DNA of 64,000 nt from NCBI RefSeq assembly GCF_000248055.1, contig NZ_BAFC01000083.1:62001-126000 (forward strand), given 5' to 3'. The position numbers and the translations under genes were made by a program. Under the pieces are notes generated by a model. That model saw nothing but the letters and a program-made list of their open reading frames with translations, had not been told where the DNA came from and ran no database searches. Each line of letters opens with the position of its first letter. The first letter of the stretch is position 1. Shown here piece after piece: positions 37,628 through 46,428 of this stretch. This stretch comes from Gordonia sputi NBRC 100414. Lineage in GTDB: Bacteria; Actinomycetota; Actinomycetes; Mycobacteriales; Mycobacteriaceae.

Positions 37628-38125
37628 TCAGGTGAGCCCGTGGAAAGCGCGGTCGCGGTAGACCATCGGCGGTTGCGTCGACGAACCGAGCCGCGTCTCG
37701 AGTACCTCGGCAACGACGAGGGTTGACGATCCCACCGCAATCGTTTCGACGACGACACACCGCAGCGCAGCGGTTGCATCACGCAGGACCGGCTCGCCCG
37801 ACTCGAAACTGGTCCAGCCCTGATTCGTCGTGAATCTGGGTGCCCCTGGACGGGCAAAGGCGTCGGCAACGTCGACGTGTCGGGCGTCGAGCAAACTGAT
37901 TCCGATGGTGTCGGCGCCGAGCACCGCGCCGGCGCTCCCCCGCGAACTGGTCACAGAGAACGAAACGGCGAGCGGGTCGACGGACACCGACGCCAGGCTC
38001 GAGACCGTCAGGCCCGCGAGACCCCCAGAAGTCTCGGCGGCGACAATGGCAACTCCCGCAGGGTGAAGACGAAACGCGGTGGTGAAGGCAGTGCGCGCAT
38101 CCACCGCGTCAGAAAGCGACTGCAT
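37628..38125 (-). CDS. Flavin reductase-like FMN-binding protein
   Basis: 165 aa. Flavin reductase domain: FRLHPAGVAIVAAETSGGLAGLTVSSLASVSVDPLAVSFSV, ISLLDARHVDVADAFA and VLRDATAALRCVVVETIAVGSSTLVVAEVLE, ending PMVYRDRAFHGL. Such proteins supply reduced flavin to monooxygenases or bind FMN themselves. ATG 38125. It is upstream-adjacent to the Ddn-type gene on the same strand (80-base gap), a plausible redox pair. No partner monooxygenase is seen immediately next to it. Confidence 0.9.
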   Translation of the reverse strand: MQSLSDAVDARTAFTTAFRLHPAGVAIVAAETSGGLAGLTVSSLASVSVDPLAVSFSVTSSRGSAGAVLGADTIGISLLDARHVDVADAFARPGAPRFTTNQGWTSFESGEPVLRDATAALRCVVVETIAVGSSTLVVAEVLETRLGSSTQPPMVYRDRAFHGLT

Positions 38126-38205
38126 ACCGTCGACGATAAAACCTCAACAGCACTTCAAGTCCATGAGATGGGAGGCAAATCACCCCGCGGGAGCTGCCGA
38201 TATCG

Positions 38206-38628
38206 TCATTCGAGCACGAACACCGGGATCTGACGATCGGTCTTGGTCTGGTATTCGGCGTAGGGCGGGTATGCGGCCACCGCGAGCTCCCACCAGTGCT
38301 CACGCTCATCGCCCTCGACCTCGCGGGCGGTGAGTTCGTACACCTTGTCGCCGTCCTGGACTGTGATCTGCGGATTCGCCTTGACGTTGAAGTACCACGC
38401 CGGATGTTCGGGAGCGCCACCCTTCGACGCGACCATGGCGTACTTGCCGTTCTCCTCGACGCGCATCAATGGTGTGTAGCGCTTTTTCCCCGACTTGGCA
38501 CCCGTCGTGGTGAACAGCACGACGGGACGATCGGCAACCAGCACACCGTCGGTCGTCCCCTGCTCGAGGATCTTCTTGGTCTGATCACGTACCCAGTCGC
38601 TCGGGCTCAATTCCGGTTGTTCGCTCAT
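38206..38628 (-). CDS. Ddn-family F420-dependent nitroreductase/quinone reductase
   Basis: 140 aa from ATG 38628 (GAGGGCG about 11 bases upstream); an in-frame ATG at 38700 would add 24 residues not found in the family. Motifs: [57 protein letters not shown] and ERDHW-like [33 protein letters not shown]. Ddn proteins use F420H2 to reduce quinones and activate nitroimidazoles, at the membrane. It marks the organism as an F420 producer (inference). Confidence 0.93.
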   Translation of the reverse strand: MSEQPELSPSDWVRDQTKKILEQGTTDGVLVADRPVVLFTTTGAKSGKKRYTPLMRVEENGKYAMVASKGGAPEHPAWYFNVKANPQITVQDGDKVYELTAREVEGDEREHWWELAVAAYPPYAEYQTKTDRQIPVFVLE

Positions 38629-38732
38629 GGGTCGCACAACGCCCTCCGCGCCGCGCTGATTCCGCATCGACGCAACGTTTCGATCACGAGTGGTAGGCAT
38701 GAGAGGGGACCCGACGCGGAAGGACCAGCGAC

Positions 38733-40106
38733 ATGGCCATTGCCACCACCAATCCGGCGACCGGAGAGATCGTCCGGGAGTTCGATTCCCTGACAGAAGA
38801 CCAAGTCGACGAGGCGCTCGACCGAGCGGTCAGTGGTTTCGCGAGCTATCGCACCACCTCGTTCGAGCAGCGCGCGACCTGGCTGCGCGCCACCGCCGAC
38901 CTACTCGAAGCCGAAGCCGACGGCGTCGCAGCCATGATGACCGAGGAGATGGGCAAGACCCTCGCCTCGGCGAAGGCAGAAACACTGAAGTGCGCGAAGG
39001 GCTTTCGCTACTACGCCGACCACGGCGCCGCCATGCTCGCCGACGAGCAGGCCGACGCCGAAGCTGTTGGCGCCAGTCGCGCATATATGCGCTATCAACC
39101 ACTCGGCGTCGTACTGGCGATCATGCCGTGGAACTTCCCGCTCTGGCAGGCGGTGCGCTTCGCGGCACCCGCGCTGATGGCGGGCAACGTCGGCATTCTC
39201 AAGCACGCCTCCAACGTTCCGCAATCAGCCCTGTATCTCGAAGACGTCCTGCATCGAGCCGGTTTTCCGGAGAGCTGCTTCCAGACGCTCCTGATCGGTT
39301 CGGGAATGATCGAGTCGATCCTGCGCGATCCGCGGGTCGCCGCGGCGACACTGACCGGAAGCGAACCCGCGGGTCGGTCGGTGGCCGCGATCGCGGGAGA
39401 CGAGGTCAAGCACACCGTGCTCGAACTCGGAGGGAGCGACCCCTTCATCGTCATGCCCAGCGCCGACATCGCGGCCGCCGCGAAGACCGCCGTCACGGCA
39501 CGAGTACAGAACAACGGCCAATCCTGTATCGCCGCAAAACGATTCATCATCCACGCCGACGTATACGACCAGTTCGTCGACCATTTCACCGAGGGATTCC
39601 GCGGCCTCGTCATCGGAGATCCCACCGACGACGCCACCGACGTCGGACCGCTCGCCACCGAACAGGGGCGCACCGATCTCGAAGAACTTGTCGACGACGC
39701 TGTCGGCAAGGGCGCGAAGGTACTCATCGGTGGCAGCAGAGTCGAGCGGCCCGGATGGTTCTACCAACCGACGATCCTCGCCGACATCACCGACGACATG
39801 GAGATCTACTCCGCCGAAGCGTTCGGTCCGGTAGCAGCGCTGTACCGCGTCGAGGACATCGACGAGGCGATTGCGATCGCCAACGACACCACCTTCGGCC
39901 TCGGCGGAAACGCCTGGACCACCGACGAGGCCGAACAGGATCAGTTCATCGACCGGATCGAATCGGGCCAGGTGTTCATCAACGGCATGACCACCTCGTA
40001 TCCAGAACTGGGATTCGGCGGGATCAAGCGATCAGGCAATGGCCGCGAACTGACCTCCCACGGCATCCACGAGTTCTGCAACATCAAGACGGTATGGATT
40101 GCCTGA
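38733..40106 (+). CDS. NAD(P)-dependent aldehyde dehydrogenase, succinate-semialdehyde type
   Basis: 457 aa ALDH. The general-base glutamate is in [17 protein letters not shown], the catalytic cysteine in [13 protein letters not shown], and the coenzyme loop has [22 protein letters not shown]. The sequence resembles GabD1 of mycobacteria (457 aa, from memory), which oxidises succinic semialdehyde to succinate; the substrate remains an inference. ATG 38733 follows GAAGGACC. It is divergent from the Ddn-type gene. Its stop codon is part of an 11-base duplication. Confidence 0.92.
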   Translation: MAIATTNPATGEIVREFDSLTEDQVDEALDRAVSGFASYRTTSFEQRATWLRATADLLEAEADGVAAMMTEEMGKTLASAKAETLKCAKGFRYYADHGAAMLADEQADAEAVGASRAYMRYQPLGVVLAIMPWNFPLWQAVRFAAPALMAGNVGILKHASNVPQSALYLEDVLHRAGFPESCFQTLLIGSGMIESILRDPRVAAATLTGSEPAGRSVAAIAGDEVKHTVLELGGSDPFIVMPSADIAAAAKTAVTARVQNNGQSCIAAKRFIIHADVYDQFVDHFTEGFRGLVIGDPTDDATDVGPLATEQGRTDLEELVDDAVGKGAKVLIGGSRVERPGWFYQPTILADITDDMEIYSAEAFGPVAALYRVEDIDEAIAIANDTTFGLGGNAWTTDEAEQDQFIDRIESGQVFINGMTTSYPELGFGGIKRSGNGRELTSHGIHEFCNIKTVWIA

Positions 40107-40121
40107 TCGGAGCCTGATCGT
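40101..40121 (+). repeat. 11-base duplication at the aldehyde dehydrogenase stop
   Basis: GCCTGATCGGA (40101-40111, containing the TGA stop) is followed directly by GCCTGATCGT (40112-40121), giving a second TGA 11 bases on. Confidence 0.75.
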
Positions 40122-40212
40122 CAAACAAGTCGACGGCCTCGCGCTCGAGCTCCACTGCCGCCTCGTGAAAGGCGACTTCAGGCCGCGAGCTGCGGAGTCG
40201 TAGGCTTGATGT

Positions 40213-41025
40213 GTGGTTGATTTTGCATATGTCATCGCCGGTTCGGAAGCGACTGGCGGCGCCGGGATTCAAGTCGATCTGAAGACCTTCCAGGAGCTGG
40301 GTGTCTACGGAGTGGGCACCACCACCTGCATCGTCTCGTTCGATCCGAAGAACGGGTGGGCGCACCGGTTCGTCCCCGTCGAACCGGACGTCATCGCCGA
40401 CCAGATCGAGGCGGCCACAGCGACCCACGACCTCGACGTGGTCAAGGTCGGCATGCTCGGGACTCCCGCGACCATCGACGTCGTCGCCGACGCTCTTGCC
40501 GCGCGACAGTGGCGGCATGTCGTCGTCGATCCCGTCCTCATCTGCAAGGGCCAAGAGCCGGGCGCCGCACTCGACACCGATACGGCCTTGCGCGAGAAGG
40601 TCATTCCGCTCGCGACGGTGGTCACCCCGAATCTCTTCGAGGCGCAGATCCTGTCCGGCATGGACGAGATCACCAGCGTCGACGATCTCGCTGAGGCCGC
40701 GCGCCGCATCGCCGATCTCGGGCCGAAGTACGTCATCGCGAAGGGCGGCGTCGAACTTCCCGGGGACGACGCCGTCGACGTGCTGTTCGACGGGTCTGAC
40801 GTGACAGTCCTTGCCGCGCCGAAAGTCGGGTCCGAGCGAGTCTCCGGGGCCGGATGTACGCTCGCCGCCGCCATCACGGCCGAGTTGGCGAAGGGCGCCG
40901 AGATCGGTGAGGCTGTGGCGTTCGCCAAGGAATTCACCACGGCGGGCATCAACGGCCGCGTGTCGGGGCACACCCCGTTCGACACGGTGTGGCAGGGCGC
41001 TTTCGTGGACGCGCTCGAGGCCTGA
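40213..41025 (+). CDS. Hydroxymethylpyrimidine/phosphomethylpyrimidine or pyridoxal kinase (ThiD/PdxK family)
   Basis: 270-aa ribokinase-fold kinase. N-terminal substrate site VIAGSEATGGAGIQVDLKTFQELGVYG, where ThiD usually has GSDSSGG; LDVVKVGMLGTPATIDVV; DPVLICKG; VTPNLFEAQILSGM; and the anion hole GSERVSGAGCTLAAAITAELAKG with the cysteine found in ThiD and in Bacillus PdxK. The SEATGG variant leaves it open whether the substrate is HMP-P (thiamine synthesis) or pyridoxine. GTG start 40213. It ends 5 bases from the convergent ferritin-like gene. Confidence 0.9.
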   Translation: MVDFAYVIAGSEATGGAGIQVDLKTFQELGVYGVGTTTCIVSFDPKNGWAHRFVPVEPDVIADQIEAATATHDLDVVKVGMLGTPATIDVVADALAARQWRHVVVDPVLICKGQEPGAALDTDTALREKVIPLATVVTPNLFEAQILSGMDEITSVDDLAEAARRIADLGPKYVIAKGGVELPGDDAVDVLFDGSDVTVLAAPKVGSERVSGAGCTLAAAITAELAKGAEIGEAVAFAKEFTTAGINGRVSGHTPFDTVWQGAFVDALEA

Positions 41026-41030
41026 TCGCT

Positions 41031-41789
41031 TCAGCCCGCGTGGACCCCGGCGGGCTGTCTGGACGTCGGCAAGCCGTCGTCCGCGAGTTCGCGGGCCTGA
41101 CCGAACGCCGCGTCGGATGCGTCGGCGAACAACCGTCGGGTCTCGAGGACGAACCGCCATTTCCCGACACCCAGGTCCCTGAGCGCACCACCGTGGTCGA
41201 CGGCGACAAGCGCAGAGACCGCCAGCGCCAGCCCACGCCAGGCCGCAGCGATACCGGCGCGCTGCCACGTCGGAGTGCGCGCAAATGCCACGCGCAGGCG
41301 GTGGCACTGAAACGGCACGTGGCGCACCTCGTCGGCGAGAATCCGCTCGGCAACCTCGGTGAGAAGAGCGTCGTCCCCCTCCGCGAGCGCACGGTAGTAG
41401 CGCAGCGCGATCACCTCGGCGATCGCGAGGATCATGATCTCCATCCGCAGCCCCATCGAGCGTCGGATTCGCACGAACACGGCATCCGACCAGTGTTGAT
41501 CGATTGGAACAGCGCCAGCGACACATAGCAGTTCCTCGAGCATTCGCGCGTGATTGCGCTCCTCTGCGACGAAAAGCCGCACCGCGTGTGCGTAATCCGT
41601 GTCGCCGGTCGAGTCCGCTTTGGCAATCAGGTGCGCACCGTCACCGCTTTCTCCGACCTGGAACTTCTGCAGACTCTCGACCACCGAGCGCGGCAGTTTC
41701 GAACCGCAGCCCCAGTCGGGTTCGCCTGCGCGCACGCGTCGTGGGATGGCATCGTCGAAGTCGTTACGCCAGTATCGGGACGGGTTCAT
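41031..41789 (-). CDS. Ferritin-like di-iron fold protein of unknown function
   Basis: 252 aa, ATG 41789. Two ExxH pairs suited to a carboxylate-bridged di-iron site are visible: EERNH (E77, H80) and DEVRH (E154, H157), with candidate glutamates E47 (FQVGESGDGAHLI) and E125 (AIAEVIALRYY) completing the usual E, ExxH, E, ExxH set. This pattern fits bacterial ferritin-like oxidases or hydroxylases rather than storage ferritins. The C-terminal 80 residues (WRGLALAVSALVAVDHGG onward) are not recognised. No close neighbour suggests a substrate. Confidence 0.75.
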   Translation of the reverse strand: MNPSRYWRNDFDDAIPRRVRAGEPDWGCGSKLPRSVVESLQKFQVGESGDGAHLIAKADSTGDTDYAHAVRLFVAEERNHARMLEELLCVAGAVPIDQHWSDAVFVRIRRSMGLRMEIMILAIAEVIALRYYRALAEGDDALLTEVAERILADEVRHVPFQCHRLRVAFARTPTWQRAGIAAAWRGLALAVSALVAVDHGGALRDLGVGKWRFVLETRRLFADASDAAFGQARELADDGLPTSRQPAGVHAG

Positions 41790-41984
41790 CCGGCCAGGCT
41801 AGCGTCTGCTGTCCGATGCTCATTCGGACAGACGATGCCAGCCCGGTGAGCGCGTGCACGAGGGACTGCAGGGGCGGCCGACGCCGAGTCAAGGGTTGGA
41901 CCCAGCGGACGTCTGTGGGCATGACGGTCTACTCCTCGTCGTTGCAGTGGACGTCAGTAACGCGAACGATCCAGGGAGCATCGA

Positions 41985-42803
41985 ATGACCCGAACAGTGT
42001 CCACATCGGCAACGTCTGCCGAGGATGGCTTCGCTGAGGAATGGCAGCAGTGGCACGCCACCCGCGAGCGCGATCTCGCGGCTCCGCTCGGTTGGCTGTC
42101 GATCAACCGCCTCGAATGGCTCGACACTGAACCGTCGCGTTTCGAGGGGCTGCCGGGAACCTGGTGGTTCGACGGCCCGACCGCCCACCTTCGACCGGGC
42201 GACGGCGAGTCCTTCGACACCCGCGATTTCGACCTCGAACCGACCGGCCCGGGTGAGGTCGTGGACATCGAAAACGTACACATCGAGGTAGCACGACGCG
42301 GCGACGGCTATCTGATCCGCGTGCACGACGAGAACGCGCCCACGGTGCGCAATTTTCGTGGCGTTCCGGCATATGACGCCGATCCCGCGTGGGTCGTCGA
42401 AGCGCGGTTCGAGCCGTACGAACAGCCGCGGCCGGTGACCGTCGGCGCCGTCGCGGAGGGTTTGGCCCACGTGTACGTCTCCCCCGGTGAGCTGGTCTTT
42501 GACCACGACGGGCAGCAGCGTCGACTCATTGCCTTCAACGGCAAGCAGGGCGGGCTGAGCGTGCTGTTCACAGATACAACCTCGGGAATCACCACGTATG
42601 CGGCGAATCGAAGCCTGGCCGTCGACGCCGCCGACGAGGTGCTGCGCAACGGCGGACGTGTGGTGCTCGACTTCAATCGCGCGACCAATCTGCCGTGCGC
42701 GTTCATCGACTTCGCCACGTGCCCGCTACCGCCCGCGGGCAATCACCTCGATGTCGAGGTCACCGCCGGTGAGAAGACGCCGTACGAGCGCTCAGCTCAG
42801 TAG
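41985..42803 (+). CDS. DUF1684 protein
   Basis: 272 aa, ATG 41985. The family signature near the C-terminus is VVLDFNRATNLPCAFIDFATCPLPPAGNHLDVEVTAGEK, with the N-terminal EEWQQWHATRERDLAAPLGWLSINRLEWLD also typical. No signal peptide. Function unknown; the all-beta, aromatic-rich composition suggests a binding or hydrolase fold, but no catalytic residues can be named. The 3' end overlaps the convergent PPOx-fold gene by 7 bases. The 195 bases upstream contain no recognisable element. Confidence 0.85.
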   Translation: MTRTVSTSATSAEDGFAEEWQQWHATRERDLAAPLGWLSINRLEWLDTEPSRFEGLPGTWWFDGPTAHLRPGDGESFDTRDFDLEPTGPGEVVDIENVHIEVARRGDGYLIRVHDENAPTVRNFRGVPAYDADPAWVVEARFEPYEQPRPVTVGAVAEGLAHVYVSPGELVFDHDGQQRRLIAFNGKQGGLSVLFTDTTSGITTYAANRSLAVDAADEVLRNGGRVVLDFNRATNLPCAFIDFATCPLPPAGNHLDVEVTAGEKTPYERSAQ

Positions 42804-43414
42804 AGCCACGGTCGGTACGCTTCGTCGCCGAATTCCTCGTCCGGAATGTCGTCGAGGCCCGCCATCACCTGTTTGGCGAGCTTCGCAGTGCTCGGCACCC
42901 TCGTGGGGTCCCACGTCTCGGGCTTCCAGAGTTCGGACCGCATGAATGCCTTGGAGCAGTGGAAAAACACCTCCTCGACGTCGACCTCGACGGCGAGGAT
43001 GGGTCGCTTGCCGCGGACCGCGAGGTGGTCGAAGTACGGACCATCGTCGACGATGCGTGCCGATCCGTTGACCCGCAACGTGTCGCCACGCCCCGGGATC
43101 ACCGCGATCGCGCCGACGTGCGGATTGGTGAGGATGTTCTCGTAACCGTCCACGCGTCGATTACCTGGGCGCTCGGGGATCGCGATGGTGTGTTCGTCGA
43201 TGACGTGCACCACCTTGCCCGCGGGGTCGCCCTTGGGTGATACATCCACGCGTCCCGACGCGTCCGATGTGGCCAGGAAGATCATCGGTGTCGCGGCGAG
43301 CCATTCGACGTGCGCCGCCAGCAGCTGCGGCATGGCCTTGTTCGCGATGATCTCTGCCGGATGCCCGACGACCTCCCGCAACTGTGCCTGCGTGGTGATC
43401 TGCATACCCTCCAT
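42797..43414 (-). CDS. Pyridoxamine-phosphate-oxidase-fold flavoprotein (MSMEG_1061 type)
   Basis: 205 aa from ATG 43414; ATG 43405 is nearly on top of GGAGGG and less likely. The split-barrel PPOx fold shows PMIFLATSDASGRVDVSPKGDPAGKVVHVIDEHTIAIPERPGNRRVDGYENILTNPHVGAIAVIPG and the C-terminal VEEVFFHCSKAFMRSELWKPETWD. Members bind FMN or F420 and reduce small molecules; the pyridoxamine-phosphate role itself is not implied. It is downstream of, but 25 bases away from, the histidine kinase gene on the same strand, so it could be a third gene of that operon. Confidence 0.9.
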   Translation of the reverse strand: MEGMQITTQAQLREVVGHPAEIIANKAMPQLLAAHVEWLAATPMIFLATSDASGRVDVSPKGDPAGKVVHVIDEHTIAIPERPGNRRVDGYENILTNPHVGAIAVIPGRGDTLRVNGSARIVDDGPYFDHLAVRGKRPILAVEVDVEEVFFHCSKAFMRSELWKPETWDPTRVPSTAKLAKQVMAGLDDIPDEEFGDEAYRPWLY

Positions 43415-43439
43415 GATGCCCAGCCAGCACGATATGAGG

Positions 43440-44585
43440 TCAACCGGCTGCGGCGGTCGGCAGTTCCAGATCCAGTTGAAAGCCGGCGGCCGTGCGTTGC
43501 GCCCGAATGCTTCCACCGTGCGCTTCGACGATGCCTCGCACAATCGCGAGGCCCAGACCGGCCCCCGTCGTCGCAGTATCGACGCGGTCAGAGGTGCGCG
43601 CGGTGTCTGCGCGCCATCCGATGTCGAAGATCGACCCGAGGTCTTCCGACGACACGCCCTCGCCCTGATCGACGACGCTGAGCACCAGCGTCGCGTCGCC
43701 TTCGACTGCACGGACGGTGATCGTGCTCTCATCCGGCGCATGCCGTACGGCGTTGCTCAGCAGGTTGCCGATCGCGCGTGTGATCTCGCGGGGATCCGCC
43801 CAGACGACGTGACCGTCAATTCCATCGTCGACAATGCGTATACCTCGACCGGTCGCGATTGCCTGAACGTCCGCCACGGCGTCGCTGACAAGATCGCGTA
43901 GGACAACAGGCTCGCAACACAGCTCCAACGAACCAGTCTGGAGCTTGGACAGCTGGAACAGGTCGTCGACCATTTTGTTGATTGTGTCGACCTTCGTGCG
44001 AATCGTTGCGATGTAGAGTCCCGGCTCGGCTGCCGTGCCATCCTCGAGTGCCTCAGCCATCGCCCTCATTCCGGCGAGAGGTGTTCGCAGATCATGCGAG
44101 ATCCAGGCGAAGAACTGCCGTCGCGCGGCATCCAATTCAGCAATCTGTGCGCGGGCGTCTGCCAGGCGTCGCGATGTCTCGGCCAATTCTGCTGACACCT
44201 CGTCGAATTCGCGCCATCCTGTGAGCGACGCGGTAACAACGTCACCGTCGCCGACCCGGCGGGCATCGGCGACGAGCGCCTCAACCGGCGATCGAATGGC
44301 GCGCCCCGTCACCGCCCAGCCGGCGATCATGCTCATCAGCGCCGAGATTCCGATGACATACGCGAGCACGACGACGTCGTGCCCGGACAGGTACATCTCC
44401 GCGGCAACCGCCAGGGTGGACACCACGATCGACACCAACGATCCCGCGAGGACGACAGCGCATCGCAGGGCAATACCTCTGTGCGGCGTGAGCCTGAGGA
44501 CCAGCACCGTAAGGATGGTCACCAGCGCGGTCGCCGCGAACGTGGTGCCCGCGATCAGCAGGACTTCATAAGGGCCCAACATCAT
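43440..44585 (-). CDS. Membrane sensor histidine kinase
   Basis: 381 aa from ATG 44585, overlapping the response-regulator stop (ATGA). Three hydrophobic segments (about residues 5-31, 42-63, 72-95) and almost no extracytoplasmic loop mean it senses within or near the membrane. A HAMP-like linker (SPVEALVADARRVGDGDVVTASLTGW) follows; the phosphorylated histidine is H164 in FAWISHDLRTPLAGM. The ATPase domain has N-box NLLSNAVRHAPDE, G1 VVDQGEGVSSEDLG and G2 TTGAGLGLAIVRGIVEAHGG. Partner of the adjacent OmpR-type regulator. The signal is unknown; the facing DM13/DoxX genes suggest a redox cue (inference). Confidence 0.93.
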   Translation of the reverse strand: MMLGPYEVLLIAGTTFAATALVTILTVLVLRLTPHRGIALRCAVVLAGSLVSIVVSTLAVAAEMYLSGHDVVVLAYVIGISALMSMIAGWAVTGRAIRSPVEALVADARRVGDGDVVTASLTGWREFDEVSAELAETSRRLADARAQIAELDAARRQFFAWISHDLRTPLAGMRAMAEALEDGTAAEPGLYIATIRTKVDTINKMVDDLFQLSKLQTGSLELCCEPVVLRDLVSDAVADVQAIATGRGIRIVDDGIDGHVVWADPREITRAIGNLLSNAVRHAPDESTITVRAVEGDATLVLSVVDQGEGVSSEDLGSIFDIGWRADTARTSDRVDTATTGAGLGLAIVRGIVEAHGGSIRAQRTAAGFQLDLELPTAAAG

Positions 44586-45271
44586 TCGCCCCGTGCGGTG
44601 AATCGGTATCCGGCGCCCCACTCGGTGTGCAGAAAGCGCGGAAAGCGAGGCTCGGGTTCGATCTTCTCGCGCAACCGTCGCACGTGAACTGTCACCGTCG
44701 ATGCGTCGCCGAAGGCCCACTGCCACACTTCGCGTAGGATCTCCTCCCGGCTGACAACCCGATCCGGAGTGCGCACCAGATAGAGCAGGAGTTCGTACTC
44801 GCGGGCTGTCAACGCGATCTCCTTTCCGTCGACCCACACTCTGCGATGAGCGGGATCGACGCGGAACAGCCCCGCGGTGAATGTCAACGGCGCACTGGTG
44901 TTGGCGCTGCGGCGCAACAACGAGTTCACTCGAAGCTGCAACTCCCTCAACGCGAATGGCTTGCCGAGATAATCGTCGGCGCCTCGCTCGAGTCCGGCTA
45001 TTCGATGGTCGGGTCCATCGAGCGCCGTCAACATGATGATCGGTACCTCAGACACTGCGCGCACCCGACGACACAATTCATCGCCGTCGATCAGTGGGAT
45101 CATCCGATCCAGAATCAGCAGATCGGGCATCTCCGCGCTGAGCGCAACCCATGCCTTCTCTCCATCGGCGTGCATCGCGACCTCGCACCCCGCAGCACGA
45201 AGGTGATCAGCGACGACGGTTCGGACCGCCGGGTCGTCCTCGACGACCATCACTCGTGCGCCTTGCTGCAT
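44582..45271 (-). CDS. OmpR-family response regulator
   Basis: 229 aa, ATG 45271. The receiver domain has acidic pocket E11/D12/D13 (VVEDDPAV), phospho-acceptor D55 (LLILDRMIPLIDGDEL), the conserved T of IIMLTALD and K in DYLGKPFALREL. The C-terminal winged helix shows RRVWVDGKEIALTAREYELLLYLVRTPDRVVSREEIL and STVTVHVRRLREKIEP with the final WGAGYRF. It precedes the kinase gene with an ATGA overlap and is divergent from the DM13 lipoprotein gene; three direct repeats lie 46-98 bases upstream of its start. Confidence 0.95.
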   Translation of the reverse strand: MQQGARVMVVEDDPAVRTVVADHLRAAGCEVAMHADGEKAWVALSAEMPDLLILDRMIPLIDGDELCRRVRAVSEVPIIMLTALDGPDHRIAGLERGADDYLGKPFALRELQLRVNSLLRRSANTSAPLTFTAGLFRVDPAHRRVWVDGKEIALTAREYELLLYLVRTPDRVVSREEILREVWQWAFGDASTVTVHVRRLREKIEPEPRFPRFLHTEWGAGYRFTARGE

Positions 45272-45316
45272 CAGTCGAGCGTAACCGCGAAATCGCGTGT
45301 CCCCCAGCTTCAGTTA

Positions 45317-45369
45317 TTACGGTGCTGAAATCATTACGGCGCTGAAATGTGGGCTTACGACGCTGAAAT
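45317..45369. promoter_or_regulatory. Three 15-base direct repeats between the two-component system and DM13 operon
   Basis: TTACGGTGCTGAAAT (45317-45331), TTACGGCGCTGAAAT (45335-45349) and TTACGACGCTGAAAT (45355-45369), spaced 18 and 20 bases. They sit in the only space between the divergent regulator (start 45271) and lipoprotein (start 45449) genes, where an OmpR-type regulator would be expected to bind direct repeats. Confidence 0.7.
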
Positions 45370-45448
45370 GATCGCCGATTGCGCCCTCCGCGATTGCTGT
45401 AATTCCTGTCGTGCCGAGTCGGCACATCCACCACGTCAGGAGAAACAC

Positions 45449-45913
45449 ATGCGGATCAAGACCTTCATCGCCAGCGCCTTCGCAGCCTTTGTAGTCGTCG
45501 GCGCCATCGCCGGATGCAGCGATCAGAGCACATCTGCGACGACGACCTCGGCGGCCCCGATGTCCGCATCGGCCGAGACGTCGATGGCCCCCATGAGCTC
45601 GACAGCTGCAGCACACGGAGCGTTCGCGGGACTCAACGACAAAAAGGTGTCGGGCACAGCGACTCTCACGGCGGGAAAGGTGGAATTGTCAGGCTTCTCG
45701 TCCGACGAGGGTCCCGATCTGCATCTCTACCTGGCCAAGGGCACCTCGGAATCAGACGTCAGCAACGGAGTCGCACTCGGTAAAGTCGCCTACGACAAGG
45801 CTTCTCAGTCCTTCGAGGTGCCCACCGGCGTCGATGCTGCCGCCTACTCGGACGTGGTGGTGCACTGCGACAAGGCAAAAGCCGTATTCGGTGCCGCAGA
45901 GCTGATGAAGTGA
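45449..45913 (+). CDS. DM13-domain lipoprotein (putative electron-transfer)
   Basis: 154 aa from ATG 45449 (AGGAGA upstream). Signal MRIKTFIASAFAAFVVVGAIAGC with lipobox IAGC, so the mature protein is lipid-anchored outside. A serine-, threonine- and methionine-rich spacer (TSATTTSAAPMSASAETSMAPMSS) leads to a DM13 domain: HGAFAGLNDKKVSGTATLTAGKVELSGFSSDEGPDLHLYLAKG, VALGKVAYDKASQSFEVPTGVDAAAYSDVVVHCDKAKAVFGAAEL. The C-terminal HCDK cysteine is the conserved DM13 cysteine thought to serve in redox chemistry. The downstream DoxX gene overlaps its stop (GTGA). Confidence 0.9.
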   Translation: MRIKTFIASAFAAFVVVGAIAGCSDQSTSATTTSAAPMSASAETSMAPMSSTAAAHGAFAGLNDKKVSGTATLTAGKVELSGFSSDEGPDLHLYLAKGTSESDVSNGVALGKVAYDKASQSFEVPTGVDAAAYSDVVVHCDKAKAVFGAAELMK

Positions 45914-46428
45914 CGACAACGGATTCCCGCGTCGCGCGCAGAGCGAGGGTGGCAACGGTGGTCACCGCCACCCTCGCACGTGTGGCACTCGGCGCGCTCT
46001 GGCTGCACGAAGGGATCGTCAAGTATCACGCCGGTTTCGGGCGGGCCGACATTCTTCTCGTCGTGCAGAGTGCAGCAAGCAACGAGCGAGTACCCGGCTT
46101 CTACCGCGCGTTCACCCGCGACGTCGTCGGACATGTTCCGACTGCCTTCGGCGTTGGCGTCCCGCTGCTCGAAGTGGCACTGGGTATTGCGCTGGTCCTC
46201 GGACTCGCCACATTGCCTGTGGCGCTGCTGTCAGCGTTTCAGCTCTGCAACTACTGGTCGGCGGATCAGCTCGTCACCCAATACCCGATCATGCTCGCGC
46301 TCTCGGTGGCCGTCGCGGCGTTCGCGTCGACGGCGTCACGAGTAAACCTGCGCACCTCGCTGGCGGCCGTCCACCAGTTGAAAAGGTCGTCGCTCGCGAT
46401 AGGTCACCACGAGCGGCGCGTGGTCTGA
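45910..46428 (+). CDS. DoxX-family membrane protein
   Basis: 172 aa from GTG 45910, coupled to the DM13 gene by a 4-base overlap. Membrane helices: TVVTATLARVALGALWLHEGIVKY, GVGVPLLEVALGIALVLGLATLPVALLSAFQL and YPIMLALSVAVAAFAST. LARVALGALWLHEGIVK and PLLEVALGIALVLG are DoxX features. Family members act with quinone or thiosulfate oxidoreductases and detoxification complexes. Together with the DM13 lipoprotein it could form a small membrane redox unit (inference). The 3' end overlaps the convergent exonuclease gene by 93 bases. Confidence 0.87.
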   Translation: MTTTDSRVARRARVATVVTATLARVALGALWLHEGIVKYHAGFGRADILLVVQSAASNERVPGFYRAFTRDVVGHVPTAFGVGVPLLEVALGIALVLGLATLPVALLSAFQLCNYWSADQLVTQYPIMLALSVAVAAFASTASRVNLRTSLAAVHQLKRSSLAIGHHERRVV

